64,000 bases of DNA, taken from Hypomesus transpacificus. Its lineage: Eukaryota > Chordata > Actinopteri > Osmeriformes > Osmeridae. Each line of letters begins with the position of its first letter. Within the stretch, counting starts at the first letter, position 1. The notes below the pieces were generated by a model. That model saw only the letters and a list, made by a program, of their open reading frames with translations, ran no database searches and was not told the origin of the DNA. Both the position numbers and the translations under genes were made by a program. Shown here in pieces: positions 56,562 to 64,000 of the stretch. The DNA lies in the NCBI RefSeq assembly GCF_021917145.1, contig NC_061074.1, forward strand, positions 8,836,805-8,900,804, in the 5' to 3' direction.

Positions 56562-56596
<35 letters not shown>

Positions 56597-56661
56597 TGCA
56601 CACACACACAAACACAGAGACACATGCACACACACACACACATGCACACACACACACAGAT

Positions 56662-56696
<35 letters not shown>

Positions 56697-59600
56697 TGCA
56701 CACACACACACACAGAGACACATGCACACACACACACAGATGCACACACACACACACACACACAGATGCACACACACACAAACACAGGGACACATGCACA
56801 CACACACACACACACACAAATGACTATACACAAATACTATCATACTCTAGTGCCAGTGGACCATGACAGTACAGATGTTCCCTGGGCACCTGCCAGGGCT
56901 GTACGCAGTCTAGCAGTCTAAGGTGTGTCTGTGTGTGTGTGCGTGTGTGGTATATGTGTGCGTGGTATATGTGTGGGTTGGACTGTGTGTGTGTGCGTGT
57001 GTGGTATATGTGTGTGTATGTGTGTGTGGGGTATATGTGTGGGTTGGACTGTGTGTGTGTGCGTGTGTGGTATATGTGTGTGTATGTGTGTGTGGGGTAT
57101 ATGTGTGGGTAGGACTGTGTGTGTGTGTGTCTTGCCTCTGCGTCCTTCCTGGTCAGGCGTGTTGCCTTCAGAGGCCAAAGCTGGATCCTCCTTGAACCTG
57201 TGAAGACAAAATATCACCTGGTCACATCTACTGCTCTCTCTCCGTTACGTCCCTGTCACTGTTCACACACACACACACCCAATACAGCTACCCCCCCCCC
57301 CCCCTCACATGGTGTCTGTCTTCTGGTCCCCCCCCCCTCCCCCTCACATGGTGTCTGTCTTCTGGTCCCCCCCCCCCCTCACATGGTGTCTGTCTTCTGG
57401 TCCCCCCCCCCCCCTCACATGGTGTCTGTCTTCTGGTCCCCCCCCCCCTCACATGGTGTCTGTCTTCTGGTCCCCCCCCCCCCCTCACATGGTGTCTGTC
57501 TTCTGGTCTCCCCCCCCCTCACATGGTGTCTGTCTTCTGGTCCCCCCCCCCCCTCACATGGTGTCTGTCTTCTGGTCCCCTCCCCCTCACATGGTGTCTG
57601 TCTTCTGGTCCCCCCCCCTCCCCCTCACATGGTGTCTGTCTTCTGGTCCCCCCCCCCCCTCACATGGTGTCTGTCTTCTGGTCCCCCCCCCTCCCCCTCA
57701 CATGGTGTCTGTCTTCTGGTCCCCCCCCCCCCCCCCCTCACATGGTGTCTGTCTTCTGGTCCCCCCCCCCCTCCCCCTCACATGGTGTCTGTCTTCTGGT
57801 CCCCCCCCCCCCCCTCACATGGTGTCTGTCTTCTGGTCCCCCTCCCCCTCACATGGTGTCTGTCTTCTGGTCCCCCCCCCTCCCCCTCACATGGTGTCTG
57901 TCTTCTGGTCCCCCCCCCCCCCCCTCACATGGTGTCTGTCTTCTGGTCCCCCCCCCCCCCCTCACATGGTGTCTGTCTTCTGGTCCCCCCCCCCCCCCTC
58001 ACATGGTGTCTGTCTTCTGGTCCCCCCCCCCCTCACATGGTGTCTGTCTTCTGGTCTCCCCCCCCCTCACATGGTGTCTGTCTTCTGGTCCCCCCCCCCC
58101 CTCACATGGTGTCTGTCTTCTGGTCCCCTCCCCCTCACATGGTGTCTGTCTTCTGGTCCCCCCCCTCCCCCTCACATGGTGTCTGTCTTCTGGTCCCCCC
58201 CCCCCCTCACATGGTGTCTGTCTTCTGGTCCCCCCCCCCTCCCCCTCACATGGTGTCTGTCTTCTGGTCCCCCCCCCCCCCCCTCACATGGTGTCTGTCT
58301 TCTGGTCCCCCTCCCCCTCACATGGTGTCTGTCTTCTGGTCCCCCCCCCCCCTTCACATGGTGTCTGTCTTCTGGTCCCCCCCCCCCTCACATGGTGTCT
58401 GTCTTCTGGTCCCCCCCCCCTCACATGGTGTCTGTCTTGTGGTCCCCCCCCCCCTCACATGGTGTCTGTCTTCTGCCCCCCCCCCCCTCACATGGTGTCT
58501 GTCTTCTGGTCCCCCCCCCCCTCCCCCTCACATGGTGTCTGTCTTCTGGTCCCCCCCCCCTCCCCCTCACATGGTGTCTGTCTTCTGGTCCCCCCCCCTC
58601 CCCCTCACATGGTGTCTGTCTTCTGGTCCCCCCCCCCTCACATGGTGTCTGTCTTCTGGTCCCCCCCCCCTCACATGGTGTCTGTCTTCTGAGCGTCCCA
58701 CTCCCGTTTCCACTGGCCCGTAGCGTTGCGGTGGCGTGCCAGACGCTCTTCATCGATCTGCTCACGCTCCTTCTTCCAGCGCAGGTACTCAGCCCGCTCA
58801 CGCCCCGTCATCGACATGGTCATGTCTGTTCCCTTAGGACCCGGCCTCCGACTCTGGAGGGGGACGAGGGACAGGAGAAGAGAGGGGAGGGGGATACAGG
58901 ATGCAGACAGACACGAGTCATCATCTGTAACCCTCCTGTACAGCCAGGTGAGACGCAGCTCAACCTGACGACCACCACCGTGTTTGGGTCGTGTGACCCC
59001 AGCACCGCGTTTGGGTCATGTGACCCCAGCCCCGCGTTGGGTCGTGTGACCCCAGCACCGCGTTTGGGTCAAGTGACCCCAGCACCGCGTTTGGGTCATG
59101 TGACTCACACTCCACTCCTTCTCCATCTCGGCTCCCGTCTTCACATTCTCAAAGTCCAGCCCGCCCCAGTTCCGGACGTGCCGTCGGCTGCCCTCCTTGC
59201 GATCGATGTCCGGAACCGGACCGGAGCGCCGAGGGTCGTCCAGAAAGTTCCGGATGGGCCTGTCTCCGTCCCCCTGAGGAAAGAACCAGAGTCTCCGTCT
59301 GACGGACTAACCAACACCTTCATCTGCACCAAAAAACTGTACGCAGGACAGCCAAACGCTGGTAAAATGTGCAAGAGGCTAGTAGAACTTATATACTCAC
59401 CAGTCCTAAAAACTATTGAGTGGCTGGTCAAGTTTGAACATTCACTAGCCATTTGGCCGGTGGAATGTTATTTTTATTTTGCACCCTGACTGTACGTCTA
59501 AAAGGAGTGTGATTTTCTTGTTTTTAGATTTTAAATCTAGTTGGACTTGTAGTATGGATAACTTTTCTAGTTCTTGTAATTAAACGACACATTAGGTTCT

Positions 59601-60820
59601 GCGATGTGAGTCTCACCCTCTGGCCTCTCTCATACTCTGCGATCTTCTCCATCTCTTCGTTCATCTGCTCAATATTCTGTCTCCTCTTCTCCTCCCACTC
59701 CTGGAGACAGACAGGAGGAAAGAGGGAGAGAGGGGGGGGGGGAAGAAAGAGGGAGAGAGGGCAAGAGAGGGAGAAAGAGAAAGAGGGGTAAACAGACAGG
59801 ATTTTTTTTTTTAACAAGATATATGTATTTGACCTTTTATAGCCTAAAACCCCCATCTCTGGGGAAGGCTGAGTTCCACCAGACGCTAATGAAACATGGC
59901 TGATCACTGGACAGTATTAGAGTCACACACACACACACACAAACACTCACCTTAGACTTCCTGTCACCACCAGAGCCTGCTTGTGGCGCTCCAACTCCCT
60001 CTCTGCCTCCTCCCTCTCTGCCTCCTCCCTCTCTGCCTCCTCCCTCTCTGCCTCCTCCCTCTCTGCCTCCCCCCTCTCTGCCTCCTCCCTCTCTGCCTCC
60101 TCCCTCTCTGCCTCCTCCCTCTCTGCCTCCTCCCTCTCTGCCTCCACCCTCTCTGCCTCCTCCCTCTCTGCCTCCTCCCTCTCTGCCTCCCCCTTCTCTC
60201 CCTCCTCTTCCACCTCTCCTCCCTCCCCTCCGGCCCATCCCAGGCCCCTCCCCTGTCTCCCCCTCCTTGTATGGTCTCTCTGGACGAGGTTCTCGTTCCG
60301 GGCGAGGTTCTCGTTCCGGGCGAGGTTCTCGTTCCGGGCGAGGTTCTCGTTCTGGGCGAGGTTCTCGTTCCGGGCGAGGTTCTCGTTCCGGGCGAGGTTC
60401 TCTCTCTGACCAAGGCTCTCTATCGGGGCGAGGTTCCCTCCTCTCCTGGCGGGCCCCGCCCCCACGCTGGCCGCCGCGCCCCAGACGCCCTGACCCTGCC
60501 CTCCTAGGGGGGCTACCATCCCCCTCCTCTGAGGTCCTCCTGCCCCTCGGGGGCCCTGTGCTCTTCCAGTCATTCATCACAGAGCGCTTGTCCTGCAGGG
60601 GGGAGAAGGACTGGTGATCACACAGCCGGGGAAGACCATGCTCAATTAAAACATGTATGAAACTGAAAGCCTCATCTATGCATCCATTATGTTTTCTACA
60701 CAATTGGAAGTGTACTGGAAATGATTTTCCATTCGCGCGAGGCATGGAGGATAAGCTGTAATCAGCTGGGTGGAAAAACACAGGGAGAGACTGCATGATC
60801 TCTGAGAGATAGAGAGAGAG

Positions 60821-60885
<65 letters not shown>

Positions 60886-60936
60886 ACGAGAGAGCGAGAG
60901 AGAGAGAGCGAGCACGAGAGAGAGAGAGAGAGCGAG

Positions 60937-61001
<65 letters not shown>

Positions 61002-62852
61002 ATGTTCTCTGTGTGATGCCGTCCATCATCTCTCCTCCTCCTCTCAGTGACAGACAGGCTGGAGTCCTTAACGACCCTGATGCTGTTATTCTGGAGATGG
61101 ACATCTTGCTACACCAGCCCACAACTCTCTGCTCTAGCTGGCTGCCCAGTCAGGGACACGCGTGTCAGGGACATGTATAATGAATCTCCCACCGGGAAAG
61201 AAAACAGGGACGGTACGACTCTTTGCAATGTCAAAACGGGAAGTGGATATACACACTCTATTGAATTGGCTGGAAATGGGAACAAGTCATTGGCCTGATT
61301 GACAGGAAATCAAGATATATGATAGGTCTGACTGTAAATGATGATTGTGATTGGTTCCACTGGCAGGAATAGAAAGCAGTATGTCATGATGATGTCATCA
61401 GAGAGGCTGAGGTAATGTGGTCAGTTCACTCCTCCACCACACGTCTGGTAACAAACTAACATCCACGTTTGTATCCCCCCCCCTCTTCCCTTCCCCCTGT
61501 GAAGCGCACCGTGTTGCCTCCTTGTATGAGCTATATAAATAAAAGTTAGATTGATTGATTAGGTGGCGGGTGCTGTGTGTGTGTGTGTGTGTGTGTTGTG
61601 TCTCACCCCTGCAGGCCTGGACAGGTCTACGGTCACAGTGAAGTTCTCCTTATCTGTCCTCCGCCTGTCTGGTTCTCCATCGTGAGGGCGGGGCTTCCTG
61701 GCTGTCGTCACGGCGATGCCTTCTTGCTCCGCCTTCTTTTTGTCCTCTTCTATTTCCTGTAGAAAAGAGTGACATCATCATCATTGGGGATACTGTGTAA
61801 GCGCTAGGTGTGACCCTCACAGGCCTCCGTACAGTTAGAGCGCTAGGTGTGACTCTCTCAGGCATCCATACTGTGTGAGCGCTAGGTGTGACCCTCACAG
61901 GACTCCGTACTGTGTGAGCGCTAGGTGTGACCCTCACAGGCCTCAGTACTGTGTGAGCGCTAGGTGTGACCCTCACAGGACTCCGTACCGTGTGAGCGCT
62001 AGGTGTGACCCTCACAGGACTCCGTACTGTGTGAGCGCTAGGTGTGACCCTCACAGGACTCCGTACAGTGAGAGCGCTAGGTGTGACTCTCACAGGACTC
62101 CGTACTGTGTGAGCGCTAGGTGTGACCCTCACAGGACTCCGTACTGTGTGAGCGCTAGGTGTGACCCTCACAGGGCCTCCGTACAGTGAGAGCGCTAGGT
62201 GCGACTCTCACAGGCCTCCGTACCATTAGAGTGCTAGGTGTGACCCTCACAGGCCTCCGTACCATTAGAGTGCTAGGTGTGACCCTCACAGGACTCCGTA
62301 CCGTGTGAGCGCTAGGTGTGACCCTCTCAGGCCTCCGTACAGTGAGAGTGCTAGGTGTGACCCTCTCAGGCCTCCGTACTGTGTGAGCGCTAGGTGTGAC
62401 CCTCTCAGGCCTCCGTACTGTGTGAGCGCTAGGTGTGACCCTCACAGGCCTCCGTACCTGGTATCTCTTGACCAGCGCTTCGTTCTTCTTCCTCAGGGCC
62501 TCGATCCTCCGGTCCAGCTCGGCATCCTTCTCCTCCTTTGTCTTCAGATCCACCGCGGTAGACTGCTCAACAGCATGAAGGCGCCATTTTGGTTAACGTG
62601 TGTAGTTAACATGTGTGTAGTTAACATGCATGTAGTTAACATGCGTGTAGTTAACATGTGTGTAGTTAACATGTGTGTAGTTAACATGTGCTTTTGCTTT
62701 TGGAACAAACACACCAACAACATTTTAAGCGCTATAAATAGCAATTGTTATTTGGGTCAAGTAGTCAACTGACTTATGAAATTACCATAAGGCATAGGAA
62801 TGATTTGCAAGAAAACCATGGATGTGAAACTAGCATATAAAAAGCTCACCAT
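54029..62852 (-). CDS. ccdc9: Coiled-coil domain-containing protein 9 (CCDC9)
   Basis: Thirteen coding exons on the minus strand, about 915 aa: 62852-62850, 62562-62458, 61756-61607, 60592-59951, 59700-59617, 59273-59109, 58853-58675, 57197-57136, 55848-55731, 55570-55450, 55341-54731, 54631-54476, 54381-54029. Hallmarks are the coiled coil [107 protein letters not shown] and [13 protein letters not shown]. Human CCDC9 (531 aa) is an RNA-associated protein reported with the exon junction complex. This copy is longer because exons 4, 11 and 13 carry repeat expansions. Exon 1 codes only the Met. Intron 8 starts with GC. Exon 11 has a one-base frame conflict in a G/C homopolymer region (about 55095-55160). 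Introns 2, 6 and 7 carry donor-anchored arrays. Confidence 0.93.
54235..54375 (-). repeat. 18-bp coding minisatellite in ccdc9 exon 13 (PAEAPP repeats)
   Basis: About seven 18-mers (CCTCCGCAGGGGGAGGGG on the + strand) encode tandem PAEAPP in the C-terminal region. Confidence 0.9.
54775..54885 (-). repeat. 21-bp coding minisatellite in ccdc9 exon 11 (SSPPQAQ repeats)
   Basis: Four to five copies of a 21-mer encode SSPPQAQ-type repeats just downstream of [11 protein letters not shown]. Confidence 0.9.
56235..56820. repeat. (AC)n-rich satellite with GAGACACATGC punctuation, ccdc9 intron 8
   Basis: Almost 600 bases of AC runs broken by AGAGACACATGC. Open frames across it in all frames (Thr-His or Cys-Val) are artefacts. 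Confidence 0.95.
56920..57130. repeat. GT-rich minisatellite, unit about 65 bp, 3 copies
   Basis: Units with GTATATGTGTGGGTTGGACT and GT runs end at the GC-type donor of ccdc9 exon 8. Confidence 0.85.
57296..58690 (-). repeat. About 39-copy minisatellite repeating the ccdc9 exon 7 splice donor
   Basis: On the minus strand each unit reads CAGAAGACAGACACCAT|GTGAG followed by 7-16 G, sometimes with an A, for a period of about 36 bp. The copy at about 58671-58690 is the genuine end of exon 7 (AAG ACA GAC ACC AT). I counted about 39 occurrences of TCACATGGTG on the + strand. Confidence 0.95.
58970..59108 (-). repeat. 25-27-bp minisatellite starting at the ccdc9 exon 6 donor
   Basis: On the minus strand GTCACATGACCCAAACGCGG plus TGCTGGG repeats about five times, beginning at about position +5 of intron 6. 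Confidence 0.9.
59990..60200 (-). repeat. 15-bp coding minisatellite in ccdc9 exon 4 (GGREG repeats)
   Basis: About 13 copies of CTCTGCCTCCTCCCT on the + strand encode tandem Gly-Gly-Gly-Arg-Glu on the minus strand, an RG-rich type of low-complexity sequence. Confidence 0.9.
60285..60412 (-). repeat. 18-bp coding minisatellite in ccdc9 exon 4 (REPRPE repeats)
   Basis: Seven copies of GTTCTCGTTCCGGGCGAG on the + strand encode tandem REPRPE on the minus strand. Confidence 0.9.
60805..61002. repeat. (GA)n microsatellite, ccdc9 intron 3
   Basis: About 200 bases of GA with GAGCACGAGAGA interruptions. Confidence 0.95.
61795..62457 (-). repeat. 39-bp minisatellite starting at the ccdc9 exon 2 donor, about 17 copies
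   Basis: On the minus strand the intron begins GTACGGAGGCCTGTGAGGGT and continues CACACCTAGCGCTCACACA; this 39-mer repeats to about 61800. Each copy carries GTACGG again. The frame is open across nearly 300 bp of it because 39 is a multiple of three. Confidence 0.95.
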
Positions 62853-63560
62853 GGCTCTTAGCCTGTCTTCACGTGAAGGTGCTGTGTCTGAAAACCTTCC
62901 TCGTGCACCTAGTGACAAACACAGGACTTTAGAACAAAACAAAATAACGTGACATCTTAAGACTTCGAAACCGCAATGTAAATGGTCCGTTGGGTGTTAT
63001 GGCGTGTCCTGTTAAGCGGGTAAGACACACAAATAAATCATTTACACTATTACATTAAGTTGCGTGTAACCTACTTGAATTAATAAGTCTTTATTCGTTT
63101 TCAAAGCCTCTAAGCTTATTACAATTAGAAGGCGAAGGCACAGCCTTGTTAAATAACTTATTTGACCTCGGAGTTTCAGTTAGTAAGTATTCAAAACGAA
63201 GCTTTAGAATAAACTCATGAACAACGTATATCACTGAAGTAGTTTAGCGGTTTTAAGTAGTTTTTCTGCAGACGCTGGATAAGTTACGCTAGACAACAGG
63301 GCCATGGCTGAATGCAGCGGTGCATCAATAAACCAAAGCCTTATGCTGTGGGGCTATGAACAATATATTCCGTAATAAAACCTTAAGCAGTACTGGTTGA
63401 AACGACGCATTTATCTTATTGTATGACGGCGTTACTACCTTAATCAAAGTGGGCTTCTCAGTCTGTGAGCAGTGGATCGTTACAATGTTTCAACTCCTGT
63501 TCCACGACAATGTGTCCTCGTATTCGTTTCCTGTAAACCAGACGCAACTTCCTGCCATAA
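62850..63560 (-). promoter_or_regulatory. ccdc9 5' UTR exons and probable promoter
   Basis: The exon holding the start codon runs from an acceptor at 62909 (TCACTAG|GTGCAC) to 62850. An upstream donor TTAAG|GTAGTAAC at 63439/63438 suggests a non-coding first exon at about 63440-63560. Confidence 0.45.
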
Positions 63561-64000
63561 GGAACCCCTAACACTTTCTTAAAGAGATAGGCTAAAGAAT
63601 AACACTTTGAACAATTTTAGATTGTTCGCTTTTGTTAAATTCAGATACATCAGTCATTGCCGTGGCAGAAATTATGCAATTTGTATTCTGTCTGCCGTAA
63701 CCTGCGACATATAAACCAGTAGCGTAGCCACGAGAGGACCCGTGTCCGGCTTCACCACATTTCTGATAACTTACAAGAAAAAATTAAGGAATTGTTGATA
63801 TGTGTTTATTTTTTTCAATAGAATTTTTGGCCCACTAATTTTAAGATGGGTCCTCCAAAAAATACAATTCTGGCTTGGCTGCTAATATAAACACAAGACA
63901 TTTGTGTGATATTTCACCATTCTGTCATGATCTAGGCGGGCCACTAGAGGGTAATCGTGTCCAGCAAAAGACGGAGAGAAGGCCGCCACAAAGTTCATTC
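63561..64000. other. Right-hand end of the window, no gene seen
   Basis: AT-rich sequence upstream of ccdc9. The stretch 63717-63890 has the look of an old interspersed repeat, but no termini were found. Confidence 0.4.

Noticed and set aside
56030..56921. Open frames of Thr-His or Cys-Val repeats on both strands
   Set aside because: Simple (AC)n satellite; open in many frames at once.
57119..59489. Long open frames of up to 726 residues with [13 protein letters not shown] repeats
   Set aside because: They are translations of the donor minisatellite in ccdc9 intron 7, open only because of unit lengths, and are antisense to verified ccdc9 exons.
54029..62852. Assignment to CCDC9B instead of CCDC9
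   Set aside because: [23 protein letters not shown] and [11 protein letters not shown] belong to CCDC9; I do not recall them in CCDC9B.

Overview
This 64 kb window is nuclear DNA from a ray-finned fish, most likely a teleost. The genes are vertebrate with short GT-AG introns. Introns and spacers are packed with (AC)n, (CT)n and (GGGA)n runs and minisatellites, and there are teleost-type tRNA-derived SINEs and small DNA transposons. I could not fix the species. All gene calls come from reading translated exons and joining them at splice sites with matching phase; no database was searched.

Layout: 1-846 (+) holds the last three exons of a MAP4K kinase, best fit map4k1. 1931-5993 (+) is dmwd, a WD-repeat gene. 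9177-17660 (+) is a complete 15-exon hif3a, a bHLH-PAS hypoxia factor of 627 aa. 20586-23088 (-) is a SUSD6-like single-sushi membrane protein with a probable non-coding first exon near 25.4 kb. 30558-37217 (-) is pak4, 648 aa in 9 coding exons. 43488-45056 (+) is an intronless ankyrin gene of the ANKRD63 type. 48839-49120 (-) is inafm1, a 93-aa InaF-motif membrane protein. 54029-62852 (-) is ccdc9, 13 coding exons. The spacers hold repeats, transposon remnants, candidate promoters and one long hairpin at 7964-8044.

The human counterparts of map4k1, dmwd, hif3a, pak4, inafm1 and ccdc9 all lie on 19q13. The block pak4 - ankrd63-like - inafm1 - ccdc9 mirrors human 15q15 PAK6 - ANKRD63 - INAFM2 - CCDC9B, so the window looks like one arm of a vertebrate whole-genome-duplication paralogon kept together in this fish.

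The most unusual signal is that several minisatellites are anchored on 5' splice sites. In hif3a intron 3, pak4 coding intron 8 and ccdc9 introns 2, 6 and 7, the tandem array begins at or includes the exon-intron junction. The extreme case, ccdc9 intron 7, carries about 39 copies of the exon end plus donor. Two long coding exons (dmwd exon 3, ccdc9 exon 11) also carry a one-base frame conflict inside G/C-rich low-complexity tracts, which may be assembly error.
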